Origin: Girardinichthys multiradiatus
Taxonomy: Eukaryota > Chordata > Actinopteri > Cyprinodontiformes > Goodeidae
Direction of reading: 5' to 3'
NCBI RefSeq assembly: GCF_021462225.1
Contig: NC_061813.1
Location: forward strand, 16,826,442 to 16,890,441
DNA: 64,000 bases
The position numbers and the translations under genes were made by a program. Positions 10,231 to 22,880 of this stretch are shown piece by piece; the first letter of the stretch is position 1; every line of letters starts with the position of its first letter. The notes under the pieces were generated by a model that did no database searches, was not told the origin of the DNA, and was given only the letters and a program-made list of their open reading frames with translations.

Positions 10231-10733
10231 TAAAATCTCTTAAATAATGATCTTCCCCAGTCAGCTGTCTATCACAAAATCCTTAAAATATACTTTGGCC
10301 TTTGGATGTCTGTGGCTTAGATCTCCTCCATGTCTGTCTCAGGTCCAGGGGTAGAGATCTGTGGCTCCTCACACTCGCTATAGCATATTTTTATGCCTCA
10401 TATACAAAATCACACTCACACTTACACCCAAAGGTGTTTGGATTCAGGTGTTAACAGATACACAGATGTTCTATATTGAGCTGCAGTTGCCACAAAATAC
10501 ATCTTGCATTCATTAGTACCGTGCACGTTTCGGTAACGTTGTTATATATGCATTTCAGCAGGTATAGAAGCAGTCTTCTAGGGCATTATCTTGTATTCTC
10601 TTAATATTTCTTTCTCTCCTTTATTCTTTTCTCCTTCTCTCCCTCTTTCCTTTTTGGCCCACCTCTTTCTTTCTTGCATCCTTTCTGTTTCTTTCTCCAT
10701 GTTCATTGCAACTGAAATAATCCCAAATAAATT

Positions 10734-10834
<101 letters not shown>

Positions 10835-10953
10835 CAATATAGCGTTAGCCGTAATGCTTCACTTACTAAAGTAGATCTGTAAATTTGTTGGGCTTCTTCT
10901 TGGCGCTCAGACAACAATTCTACTACAGCTACTGTGCCAGACAGGATACCTAA

Positions 10954-10988
<35 letters not shown>
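10954..10988. repeat. (AATC)n microsatellite
   Basis: About 8-9 copies of ATCA/AATC, immediately followed by the GATA array. Confidence 0.95.
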
Positions 10989-10990
<2 letters not shown>

Positions 10991-10991
10991 T

Positions 10992-11224
<233 letters not shown>

Positions 11225-11296
11225 GTTTGTGGTTGTAATAATACAAAATGTGAAAAAAGTTTAAGAAGTTTGAATACTTATACAAAGCACTGCAAT
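11225..11296. mobile_element. Tc1-like terminal sequence
   Basis: 'GTTTGTGGTTGTAATAATAC', 'AATGTGAAAAAAGTTTAAGA' and 'GAATACTTATACAAAGCACT' match the terminal repeat of the Tc1-like family also seen at 48765-48830 and 21365-21425. The body of the element is missing or has been replaced by the GATA array. Confidence 0.55.
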
Positions 11297-11299
11297 TTC

Positions 11300-12654
11300 A
11301 TCTACTTCTTTGAAACAGCTGCACATCTTTGTCGGGGAGCTTCAGATGTCTCATCTGTCCCTTGATTGGACGAAGAGGGGAGGTTATTACAGTGAAGATA
11401 AAAAGAAATGGAGAGTGAGCAATTGAGTGAGGTAAGGAGGAGAGTTGGTGAAAGTGAGAGAAAGTTCAAATGAGGCAAGAGAGATGATGAAAAGAGGAGC
11501 CACTCTGTCCTTTGAGACTCCTTTTCTTCCCTTGCTGCCAAATTAGCCCAATTAGTCAAAGTGGCCGCTGTTCAGGCTGCTGTCAAACCGCAACACCATA
11601 CAGTGCCAGCGGTCATTCTCTCTCATTTAAGTCTTCTGACTCTCTCCTCTGCCGCTTCTCCGAGCCACCTGTGCCTGTTACTGCTGAGCGTTACACTGTA
11701 AGTGTGTGTGCACGTACCAAGCCAGAGAACCTGTATTTGTGCGTGTTTGTGAAGAAAGCTTTAAAGTAAGACGTTCCCTTTAAATCAATCCCTTTCCCAG
11801 CGTGGTGCCTTGCCATTCCTTCTTCTAGTTGCAATCTCCAAAGCAGAGGGGTGAGATATTTTTTCACACCTCAGGTAAAATCTACCAATTCTCTTTAAAG
11901 CATACTATTGCTAAAACTCTTTTATGTTGTAACATCTGAAGTACTGATACAAAAAAAAGATTTTAGAAAAAAAGGGAAGCTGGGGACAGATAAGTCTGTA
12001 AATGCCCTGAGCATCGATACATATATGAACTGATTGGGCAATAACAAAGCCTTAACTCCCAACAAAAAAGTAAACTTTGTCAATTTGCTGTAATTGTTTA
12101 GCTTGGCATACCAGAACACAAACAACTCCCAGAAAAGAACAATGGGTACCTTCACCCTAAAGCATCTCTCACCACATAATTCCGTCACCAGTAACACAAA
12201 TCCACAGTTCCTTTTAAAAAACAAGCTACTCCTTTTTCCTGAGATGAAGGGATCACTTAGAATTCAATAGCTACAGTAATTTTTCGTTTCAAATCTCTGA
12301 AATCGCAGGAAAAACAGGTGTGTGATAATCTGTCCATGGGCCTCGGGAGAAGTGGAAGAGACATGGGTGAGAGAGAGGGGGGCTTTAATTGGTCAACCTT
12401 GTTGCATGAACAAACACACCTTAAGCCAGTTCAGTGGTGGCAGACAGAAAGTGAAGTCATTAAGTGAGCAAAGGTGCATGCATTGATCTCTTTAATATAC
12501 CTCAGCAGTGCTGTATTTTACCCTGGGCCTTGTCTGGGCAAAACCAAATACACATTTGGCCCGTAAATACAAGGGAGGAATTTTGCTCACTTATGAAAAT
12601 CTGTGTGTAAAAAAGAATTTTCCAGCAAATCAAAAGCCATCTAATGTACAGTAT
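11300..12654. other. Intergenic, no gene seen
   Basis: The segment 11380-11510 is purine-rich (GA-rich) on the plus strand, which accounts for the open frames there. No conserved motif or splice-bounded exon was found. Confidence 0.5.
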
Positions 12655-14000
12655 CTTGTTCATACCCCTTGAACTTGTTCACATTTTCTGAGATCACAAC
12701 CACAAATCTCAATGTATTTTATTAGAATTTTTATGTTGTGGATAAATGCAAAGACATAGATTGTTGTGAAAGATTGTATTGAGCACACCTGTGAACATCC
12801 ATCCATCTATTTTCTATTCCTGCTGCTTCCGTACTGGGTCATGGGGGAGGTGGTGCCCATTACCAGCGGTCTACAAAAGACAGGCAATAGGTGGGTTACA
12901 TCCTGGACAGGTTGCCAGTCCATCGCAGGGCAACATAGCATTACACAAGACAAACAATCATGCAGGGAGTCAAACCCTGGGCCTTCTTGTTGCAAGGCAA
13001 CATTTCTACCAACTGCACCACCGTGCTGCCCCATCTGTGAATATAGATTTTCAAACCCTGGATTAAGGTGTGGCCTTTGATAGTGCCATTCTAACACATA
13101 GCTCTGGTTGTATGTTTGGCATTGTAGTCCTACTGGAAGACAAATCACCATAGTTTCACATCTTTATTTACCTTTTACACGTTATCTTTCAAAAATGCTT
13201 TTTTTTAAAGCTCCATTTAGATCCCTATCCCTGCCGAAGAAAAGCATCCCCACAGTATGAATCTGCCATCAGAGCAATGTGCAGTGATAGTTTTCCACCA
13301 CACAGTGCGTTTTTGCTTTATAACATGCAGTATATCTCATCTGACCAGAGCAGCTATTAAATGTTAATGTGCCTTGTTATGGCATTCTTTTAACAATTAC
13401 TTTATTTGAGCCACTTTTCAAGAAAGTTTGTGGAGTACTCAACTAATAGTTGTCATGTCAACAGATTCTCACACCTGAGCTGTAGATCTGTGCAGCTCCT
13501 CCCAAGTTGCCATGGGCTTTTTGGCTGGTTCTCTGATTAATCCTTTTCTCGCTCAGCCTGTCATTTAGGTGGGCGAGCCATGTCTTGGTTCGTTTTACAG
13601 TAGTGCTATACCTTTTCCATTTTTGAATAAAGGATTAAATAGTACTGACTGAGCAGTCCTAAGCTTGAGGTATGGTTTTAGAAATCAACGGTGTTTTGAG
13701 ATTCTTCTTAACTAAAACCCAGATCTGTCTGGTTTGTGCTTTGGTCTTTATGATACTGTTTGTTGAATGGCTTCAAAATCAGCTGCATTTAATGAGATAA
13801 GATTACACTCCGGTGGGCTCTATGCATTATTTAGCTGAATACTGAAGGCATTTAGTTGCAGTGCTTCAGATGAAGAGGGGCTAAATACAAATGCACACCA
13901 TTTTCTTTTTTTTTTTTTTCTTTTTATTAGTCAGAAACTTTGAAAACATCTGTAATTTTTCTTCTACGTCACAGTTCTAATTATTCTAGATCTGCCTTGT
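12655..14000 (-). mobile_element. Tc1-like transposon remnant with nested SINE
   Basis: The left end has the same family blocks as 1497-1680 and 27258 ('CCCTTGAACTTGTTCACATTT', 'ACAACCACAAATCTCAATGTA'). Between 13080 and 13560 the minus strand holds a degraded transposase. Recognisable pieces are the reverse complements of 'GAAAAGCATCCCCACAG' (13241-13257), 'CATCTGACCAGAGCAG' and the N-terminal 'GCTGTAGATCTGTGCAGCTC' region. The 13840-13920 stretch ('GGGGCTAAATACAAATGCACA') matches the other end of this family. The element is interrupted by a SINE at 12796-13034. Fully decayed. Confidence 0.65.
12796..13034 (-). mobile_element. tRNA-derived SINE nested in Tc1 remnant
   Basis: The tRNA-like head is at the high-coordinate end: on the minus strand 'GGCAGCACGGTGGTGCAGTT' and a B-box-like 'GGGTTTGACTCC'. 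The tail 'GATGGATGGATG' is at the low end. It is flanked by direct repeats 'CTGTGAA' (12789-12795 and 13035-13041), consistent with a target-site duplication. Same family as 1927-2168. Confidence 0.8.
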
Positions 14001-17000
14001 CTGCAACAGAATTAAGTGCTGTATGAGTTTGATCCTAACCTGATAATAAAGTCTTGACATAAGGGTAATGAAACATGCTATGTGTATCACATTTGTTTTC
14101 CTTTGTGTTGTCTTGCATTGTAATCTGTGTCAGTTAAAACAAACAGATTTGTTTTGGACTTCAGATTTTTGTGATTTCTGTTCATTAAAGGAGCTTCTGT
14201 CAATTATAATGTCGTAGTGTCAAGCCATAATCATTTTACTAATCTTAAAGGTATTCTGCAACATAAGAGGAACTTGACAACCTAATCCATCTACACAAGG
14301 TAGCAACATCATTTTTATAATTTTGCTACTGAAATTATTTTCCATCAACCTTACTGACAAGGCCTGTCAAAGTACTGTTTTGTTTGATTGTTTATAGCTA
14401 ATGGTGATCTTTTTGGTTTGTGTCAAAACATATTTATAAAATTCACTTGAAAGACTTATAGGGGGAAGAATGTGTCTGCCCCTCTTTTGTTAAATATGCA
14501 TGTGTACAATTTCATTTTGCAAGTTAAATGAAGCAGTAAAAACAAGCTGTGGCAGCTTGTACAAACATATCAGTTATATCACTCAGATGTTTTATGGGCG
14601 ATCTTTACTAGTGCAACAGGAAGAAGAGGAATTAGTTAAATATGTGTATTGATTATTTTCTATAATAACACATGCATATTGCTGCAGTTGACCCCAAAAC
14701 GCTTTTCTGTAAATCTCTTCATCAAAGTAACCTACTGTATTGTTTAAGTGGGCTCCATCAAACCCTTCTGTACCCTTTAGTTTCTTTCTTTCTATGTTGG
14801 CTTATACTACTACATTTTAGTTTGCTGCAACTCTAGTGAGTAAAATGAAAATCATGGTAAACTTGTTTGAGTATGTATGAGTTTTTGATGTATCTTTTTT
14901 TTTGATGAGTCTTCTTGAGGACTTTTGTTGATCAAATTTATATTTGCATTTTCAGACCTGAGAGGTCAGCTAATGGTGATCTTGTTGAAATTGCTTACAA
15001 AATATATTAGCATAAGGCATCGGGCATAAGGAGAAGCTAGCTGGAGAACTCCTAAGGAGGCAGCCAGCTGTGCAAGCTGACTGAGCGAGGATGCAAAGAA
15101 TGTGGTGTGCTTGCAGATGTAGGCTGGGTAACAAAACCGTTAGCTGAGCACACCTTAAACCTGACCTGAATATAACTGGAAAACAAGGTGGATTATTTAC
15201 AGCTGAAAGTACACATGCAGCATGTAAACATCTGCAAGTAAAAGGATGCAGTGTTTTTGTTTTTAACCAATCCCATAGCAACACTCCTTAACTCAGCCAG
15301 TGGTGGCAGCTTAGCATCCTTCCATGCAGGGGACAATACAGTGGTTCTGCTGCAGAAGCTGTGTGATCGCAACATCTGACCTGAGCCCCAAAGCTGTAAC
15401 TGAGTTGGTGGGGAGTACAGCCAGTATGGTATTTGGTTACCATGGAGACTGTGTACACAGGCTGGTCTAAAGACATTGTTGGCCTGCCGCTTGGGTGTTA
15501 AGAGATTTGACATCTGTTTGACCTTAAAACATCTAATGGGCATTCATTGAAATTTTCCAAAAAAGAGAAATGGAGTTTTGTTGCATTTCATGTAAAATGA
15601 ATGAATGTGAAATAAATTGCCTTAAACTTTGAACTGTGGCATATTAATAATATAACTCTGCACAAACACTAGTAAATATGTTTTTTTATTCAAAAGATAA
15701 GTCAATCAAGCTAACTGACTGTGAAACTTAAAATCTATAAAAAAACAAACCCTGAAAATTACAGTTTAGGTTAAAATCTTTAGTCTGTGACATTATTTTG
15801 CAAACAAGTTACATGGCCTGGGTCAATGTAATATAGCCTGTTTATATAACATCAGATGCATAGGTCTTATTATATTTTTCATACATGGATATTAACAGGT
15901 TTTTTTTGGAAGTCGTAAATAGTAACCAAATTAATTGTTCTCACCTACAAAGAAAGGAAAACATGGTTAAAATATTGTACTCAAAAGACAATTTGATCAA
16001 CTGTTTAGTCCAGAAAAACACAATAAAAATCCAATAATGCCCAGAAGAAAGAAATACAGATAAATATTTTCAGACATGACTGTCTTTCATTATAAAACAA
16101 AAAAAGAAAGAATAAGTAATATTTATGCTCGCTGTATCAATCTGACCCACTCCGATTTTGCTTTCCTTCAGGGGCCCACTTCTCAGGCCCTGCTGGCCAC
16201 CTCTTAACCCCAGCTTTGGCGTATGTCGGGCGGCTCCAGGACCTGCAAGGCGCTTTCAAATGCCCACCAACTAATTAGGCCCCTCCGCATGGGTCTGATA
16301 AGAAGAGCTCGCTGGTGACGGAGAATCGACACAGTCCTACTGAGTGGCCAAATGAGCTGGGCACAGAAACGGATGAACAGACAGATGGTTGTTGGCTGAC
16401 TGGTGGGAAGGGGCCGTGCAGGGCTGCAGAGGAGACCCAATGGCAACAGGGACTGGGTTAAAGGGGTCAAGACAACAGAGGTCTGGTGCCATCCAAGTAA
16501 GATGGAAGAGATTGAGATGCAAATGAGGAGAAAGTTATGGCAAGATATATGAAGATGTAGCTAGAGCTACATGACATCACCTTGGGATGTTTCATCAGCC
16601 AGAGAAAGATAATGTTGCTGTGAAGACAAGAGGTTATAGGCTATTCTCATTAACCCTATGTTTGGTCTTCACATTATGTTGTTTAGTAAGTCCACCTGAG
16701 GCATCCTGGAGTACACAGACCTTACGCATTTTGTTTCATGGTCCACCTTGACATGGGTAATTACAAATATTCATTAGAGGATTGAATTCTTATATTACAT
16801 TGACGTACACAGCTGTAAAAGGGAAAAAGAGTGCCCTTCCTGTGATATTGTTGTGCTGTGAGTTTGTTTAATCGTGAAGGAAATGTTTCTTACCATCTAA
16901 ACCTATCCCTTGTAATGTACCTACACATACTTACTGTTGATGCTGGTTTGTCTCTTGACTTTTTGCATTGGTAGATGTCTTGCCAGCTACAAAGATCTCT

Positions 17001-19189
17001 GTGACAGAAAGCCAAAACCGAACAGCTAGAAGTCTTTTTCCATCATGCAGCCCACAGATAGAGGCAGAGCGAGGCTTTTGTTGAATCAGCCTTTGTTAAT
17101 GACACCTTGTGTCTGCCCTGGTGACATGCTAGCAGCTACGCCTTTGGTACTGCTTTGACATTCCGTCAACATTAGGGATAAAGAAAACATAAAGGGGCAT
17201 CTGTGCATGAATATGAGTTATTTCTAGTGTCAGAAGAACCATATCTGGCATTTTTAAGGTGGCTGAAAGCCTCACAACCTTTGCAGAATCTCTATCATGT
17301 TACAAGGCAATTTCATCCCTGTTGCAAAGTCAGTGGTAGAGTCATCATATGAAGAAATGCAGACTTGTGTGTTTCATTGCTGGAATAAAGTACTTGCTGT
17401 AAACATTTACATGTATTTTTGGACCCGGCTTAAAAAAGACTCACTCAAAATAAACTAAACAAAATAAGTCAAGTCAAGTCAAGTTTACTTATATAGCATA
17501 GATAAATATTTATAAATGTAATTACAAGTAAAATAATTTACTTGATATTAGCAACAAAATTGCATTTCTCTTTATTGGACAATATCCAAAGTAAAAGCGC
17601 CCTTTGGTTGTATTTAATCACCAGTTTTATGCACATCCCTCAATTGTAACGAGTGTGAAATGACAACGGTAATTTCAGGGAAAGAAAGGATCTTAAGATG
17701 CTTTTGCGACTTACTAAAAATAATTGTTGTTACTTTTACAGCTAAGTTATGAGGCATGTGTGTTTGAGATACACTTAAACCTTCACATTAGAGACTTTCA
17801 GTTCTACACCCACTACGATAACCCATAGTTCACATTTTCAGAAATAGAAAAGGTTCCGTTTTTCGTAAATTTGACTTACTGAGCAGATGTACATGCCCTT
17901 TTTCTACAGTCCCTACAACTAGTATCTGCGGATCACCGGGGAATCAAACTATGTCTCTTTTTTCCAAAGCTCTCTCTCTTTTTATCTGTCTTGCTTTCTA
18001 GGGTGAGTGAAAGAAGATCCCTGTCTTCCTATGTGTGATCAGAGTATAGCAACTCAGGAGTCTAAAACTGACAAAGGAGGTGTAAGAACTATTTTTCTAT
18101 TTTGTTATAATTTAGATTTTAGTTAATTAGTTTATTTATAATTAGTATTTTTGTTTAATCAGAGAATTTGTTAAAATTTTTTTTGCTTGTATTTTGACCA
18201 TGGGCAACTGGGGTATAAATAAGTAGGCCTTGAGAAGATCAGTAAGCACGTGGGTGGTCCCTTGGTTTTTTACCAGCCAGTCAGTCATGCAGGAGCGAGA
18301 GCAGGACAGGCAGCAGGGCCTGTAACATGTATTAGTTGATTGCCTGCTACTTGAAAATAAACAATAATGAAAGGACATTTTGGACTTTTGGATTGCGTAA
18401 ACCACAACCCACAATGCATCTAATGATTATAAGAAACATTTGCCTTTAGTTCGATCACTCTTTAGTTATTTTCATGGATAAATAGTCACTACAGGAGAAA
18501 AGGAAAAATGAATTTAATGCATTTACCTTACGATCATCCATGAATGCTTTGTATGTATAGTCATGTATGCATTATTTGTCTTCTTGTTCGATGCTTGGAC
18601 TGTTGTACGTTTTGTGTGCGGTGCATGCATGTGTATCTTTTGCTTCATTCCATTTCTCCCATGAGACCTGCTGGTCTGGACAATTTAAACTGGACCTGCT
18701 GAAAGGCCCTTGGCAAAGATGTCACCACGTTCGAGTGTGTTTCAAGGATTATCTGATCATGTTCCTCTTCTGGGATGCTTGTGTTGTGTCTCATGACCTT
18801 TCTGCACCTTCCCAACCAAAAGGCTCTACCTGTGTCCCCAGCAAAAGCAGCTGCCCAGTATCATCTCAAAATTATTTTAAGTCAAGCCAGCATTGTTTCC
18901 TTGCCTGTCATACGGTCTCCTGCAATTTGTGTGTCTCAAAAGCAGCATGATTTCAAAGTGATGAACCTGATGGAAGGCAGTACTGTATTGTTAAACATTA
19001 ACTAGTGTGCATTCTTATTTAGCCATTTTCCCTCTGATTCCCCTTAAAACCCAGTACAAATATAACATTTTGGAAATCAACTCATTTGTTAATAAAGTCC
19101 AAATTTATTTAATTTAATTACACTGTTAATACAGCTGTTCGGTGAAAGCCACAGAGATTTAATAGACAACTTCAGTGAAGAAACAACAT
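14001..19189. other. Intergenic, no gene supported
   Basis: Two overlapping minus-strand open frames (14970-15543, about 105-116 codons) lie in a GC-richer patch. They have no domain that I recognise and may belong to an unidentified repeat. 16140-16520 is another GC-rich, non-coding patch. At 17467-17505 three 'AAGTC' units followed by 'TTTACTTATATAGC' look like the reverse complement of an L2-type LINE 3' end. The remainder is plain AT-rich DNA. Confidence 0.5.
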
Positions 19190-19990
19190 CTTGAAGACCA
19201 AGGTCTGTGTTAGGAGTTAGGGTTAGGGTTACAGATACATTTGAAGCAGGGTTAGTTTATGAAACAGCATTTGAAGCCTTAGACATCTAAATACTATGGC
19301 ATTAACTGTTTGGCCTTCGTGGAAATGGCTATGCATGGGGGAAATCACTGCACATCATCCTGAACACACCATCCCAGTGGTGAAAGTTGGTTGTGCCAGA
19401 ATCATGGCATGATAATGCTTTTCTTTAGCAGGAACAAGGAAGCTGGTCAGGGCTGATGGGATGATGGATTGCAACATGGAACAATCCTGGAGGAAAACCT
19501 GTCAAAGGCTGCAAAAGACTAAAAACTGGGGCAGAGGCTTAGCTTCCAGCAGGACAATCACTCTTAACATTTAGAACTACAATGAGATGGCTTAGATCTA
19601 AGCATGTTGATATGATAAAATGGCCTAGTCAAAGTCTGGATTTCAATTCAATTGAGAATCTGGGAAAAGGCCTGAAGATAATGTTCACAGATGCTCTCTA
19701 TCTAATATGACTAAGCTAATTGTTATAAATTCTGTCTATACATGTGAAAAGCTGGTAGAAACACACCAAAAATAGACTTGAAGCTGTAATTGCATTTAAA
19801 GATGGCCCTACAATGCACTCACTCATGAGGTTTGAATGCAAATGCATGCCATAATTTTCAGTTTTTTAGTTAGAAAAACATGTATACTTCCCTTCTACTT
19901 CACAAACAAGCACCACTGTGTGTTGATCACATAAAACGACAATGATTTACACGGAACTGTATGCTTGTAACGTGACATACCATGAATGTG
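19190..19990 (+). pseudogene. Tc1-like transposase remnant
   Basis: The plus strand retains 'TTCCAGCAGGACAATCACTC' (F-Q-Q-D-N-x, second catalytic D) and 'AAATGGCCTAGTCAAAGTCT', followed by 'GATTTCAATTCAATTGAGAA' (W-P-S-Q-S-x-D-x-N-x-I-E-N, the catalytic E block). Upstream there is 'GTGAAAGTTGGTTGTGCCAG'. The frame is broken throughout and the ends are hard to define. The 3' part 19900-19990 resembles a Tc1 end. Confidence 0.65.
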
Positions 19991-21129
19991 AGTATTTAAG
20001 GGGAATTAATACTTGAAACTCAATTTTGTACAAGCTGCCTCCAAATTTCCTGCTTTAAACTGCCACAGAGCTTGTCTAAAACTTTTTGAAGGAGCAGTCT
20101 ACAAAAAAAAAGAGATTTTATACTTAATTCAGGCAAAATATAAGTTACAACGTATTTGTCAAAGGCTATATGGAATGGAAAAATAAAAAAAAGCTGATGC
20201 TATTACATTACAATGCAAGCATGTGACAGTCGCACAGCTTCCAACTAATATAATTTATTCATCACAAACAAGCTCAGCATTTAAATGCATCTGCTTTCCA
20301 CAGTGTATATGGGTTACACACAGTTAGACATTTGACCCGTGGCGTGCTATTGCATCAAAACATCAATCTAAACCTAGTCCGTTTTTGACAATGCATAAGT
20401 GCCACACATTTCATTCAAATAAATACATTCAGACACCAGTAAGTGCCCTTAAAGACGTAAAAATGCAAAAAACATTGCACATTAAGTACACAGTTGTTTG
20501 GAATTTTACTATTGCTACATATGAAAAATGAGCCTTGTGCATGAATTTACAATTCAGATAGGTTTCCTAAGGGATACCCATTTAAGATGCATTGGTATAA
20601 TATATTTGTTGTCTTTACTGCTCACCACTACCATTGAACATCATTAGGTAATGCGCACTCAGTGGTGGAAGGAGGGCTTATGTTTATCATCATTTACTTG
20701 GCAAGGAGTCGTTAGCTGGGGCTTCGGGTCGACTCTGTTGTGAACTGGGCGTAGTTTGATCATCTATCATATCAGTTTTACATACTAAAGACCAAGGAAC
20801 ATGAATACAATTAGCATGTTTGAAGATGTATGTTGGGATTTTCTTTCCTGCAAAAGGGGGTTCCATTGGGAAAAAAAGTTATTGTTCCATGTTTTGTTGA
20901 TGGATTCACATTGACAAGTTTGTTGGAAACAGCTGGACAGCCTTGTTGGTCCAGGGAGCGACAAGTCCATACTGAGTGGATCCTTCCTGCCTGCTGAGAA
21001 GGATTATGAGAGTCATTTACAAGAAGAGATCTATAAAGAACCTCAATAATCTGGGTTTTGACTCCATTATACAATTCCCTGTAGGGTGCAAAGGAATCCC
21101 ATCCATCATCTTTTGGGGAAAAGGGAGGA
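19991..21129. other. Intergenic, no gene seen
   Basis: Open frames at 20785-21140 on the minus strand show no recognisable domain. No repeat could be named. Confidence 0.4.
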
Positions 21130-21425
21130 AGAACAAACAACTGATGTCCTTGGAAATGTTTTTTTTTCTTTTAAAACAAAAACAGTTACATTTGCCACTT
21201 TGCTTTGCAAATATTCAGACCTATTGACCAATTATCTGATACACAATACACAAAACTGCTTTCAGATTTTTATTTGTAAGACAAATTTTAAAACCATACA
21301 TTATGTGTTAACACTTTACTACTTTGTGTGGGTCTGCCAAGAAAAATGGCAATAAAATACATTGAAGTTTGCAGTTGTAACATGACATTGTTGACAAAAG
21401 TGTTTAAAGAGGTGTGAAAACTTTA
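21130..21425 (+). mobile_element. 3' end of a Tc1-like element
   Basis: 'CACTTTACTACTTTGTGTGG', 'GGCAATAAAATACATTGAAG', 'TTTGCAGTTGTAACATGACA' and 'GTTTAAAGAGGTGTGAAAAC' follow the order of the terminal repeat of the Tc1 family found elsewhere in the window. Almost no transposase remains. Confidence 0.55.
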
Positions 21426-21429
21426 GCAA

Positions 21430-22529
21430 CATACTAAATAATTTTTTTTTTATTGTATAATGCACAACAAAATATTTGATGTTAAACTGCACAATGTTGT
21501 GACATATATGAGAAGTCTAACACCGCCCTCGAGCTAACAACTCAAAAAAGGCACTTTTCACCATTTTGCTTCTTTCACAGGGTCAAGCTGGACATATTCT
21601 CTCGCTGTGGATAATGTAGAGACTTATTTTACATGGCACTGGGTGTTCAATAAGATTTCTTTCCACACTGCACACTACTTTTACACTATTTTATGGATAA
21701 TAGAATTAGACATTTAATGCTATTATGATTCTGCAATTAGGGATTATTTAATCCCTTTTATGAGAGGACTCTTTAATTTAAGCAGCCTGCTGTCATTGTG
21801 ATGCAAAAACATAAAGAATGCCATTAATACAGCTGGCATCTCTTAATCCCTAATGTTTTTGGAAGCCAGTAATTGCACCATTGCATGCTTTTTTATTACT
21901 ATTCACTAAGCTGTTCCTCAACAGTTATTTTCTATTAGAAAACAGATTTCACTGACCCTTTAAAAATGTAGACACAAAAAGCTGGAGGCATGCAATAAGA
22001 AAATACAGTTTTTAACAGATGCATGAAAACATCTTTAATTTGTTATTTTAAAGTAGCAAGAATTCATAAATATGACCTTTCGTAAAACTTTTTAATCATT
22101 AAATTCAATAGTTTTGTAAGATGTTTTGTTGTTAACCACCAAAATAAATAGGTAAATATCTTAAATTTTAAAAAAGTGCATTACTTGCCTCAGTGAACAC
22201 CAGTAATGGTGGTGTGAAGACTTAGAACTTCGGGTTTTTACACCAATGCCACGTGATCATGTCACATTAAGTGTATTTTCCAGTAAATGTATGATACTCT
22301 CCAGGTTGCAATGTAAAGACAATGTATTTGCACAAATCACAGTTTATGTCTCATCATTCATGCAAACAGATGTCTTATTATTATTATTACCAGATACATT
22401 CATTTTTGCTGCTTTTAAACAGCAATTTAAACAGTCTATTATTGGGAAAAATCCGCACAATTTCTACTGGCATTTCAGACCACTGTGGGTATTGGCAGAA
22501 TGGTAAAAACTTTAAGGTTTTAATGTAAA
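21430..22529. other. Intergenic with clustered homeodomain-type motifs
   Basis: At 21735-21850 the sequence contains GGATTA (21741-21746), TAATCC (21749-21754), several ATTA/TAAT cores and a further TAATCC (21844-21849). These are sites of the OTX/PITX (bicoid) and general homeodomain class. The texture is that of a vertebrate conserved non-coding element, but conservation cannot be judged from a single sequence. No gene. Confidence 0.3.
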
Positions 22530-22534
22530 CCATA

Positions 22535-22880
22535 TTGGCAATAGTATTCCGTCATCCATCTGAATCATTGAATTCAGGTGTTCTAATCACTTCCATGGCC
22601 ACAGATGTGTAAAGTTCAGCACTTTGACATGCAAACTGCTTCTACAAACAATGGTGATGGAGAGGGTCACTAACACAAGCTCAGTGAACTCCATCTTTTG
22701 AGAATACCACCTATGTCAATAAGTCAATTTTCCACAGTCATTTGTTAGTGTTATTGTAACAAAGTGGAAACGACTGGGAATGACAGCAACTCCGCCATCC
22801 GGTGGGTTCAATAGATGCTGAATCACATAGTTTGGAGAAGTCTCCAACTTTACGCAGAGTCAGTTCATACAAACCTCCTT
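22535..22880 (+). pseudogene. Tc1-like transposon 5' fragment
   Basis: 'TCATTGAATTCAGGTGTTCT', 'AATCACTTCCATGGCCACAG', 'GCAAACTGCTTCTACAAACA' and 'GTAACAAAGTGGAAACGACT', then 'GGGAATGACAGCAACTCCGC', match the 5' untranslated and N-terminal transposase region of a widespread fish Tc1-like family. It breaks off after 'ACGCAGAGTCAGTTCATACA'. This is a different family from the elements at 12655 and 27258. Confidence 0.65.

Noticed and set aside
12766..13151. Overlapping frames of about 100 codons on both strands
   Set aside because: Explained by the tRNA-derived SINE at 12796-13034.
19216..19233. Telomere-like TTAGGG repeats
   Set aside because: Only about two and a half units, inside a decayed Tc1 remnant; too short to be an interstitial telomeric tract.
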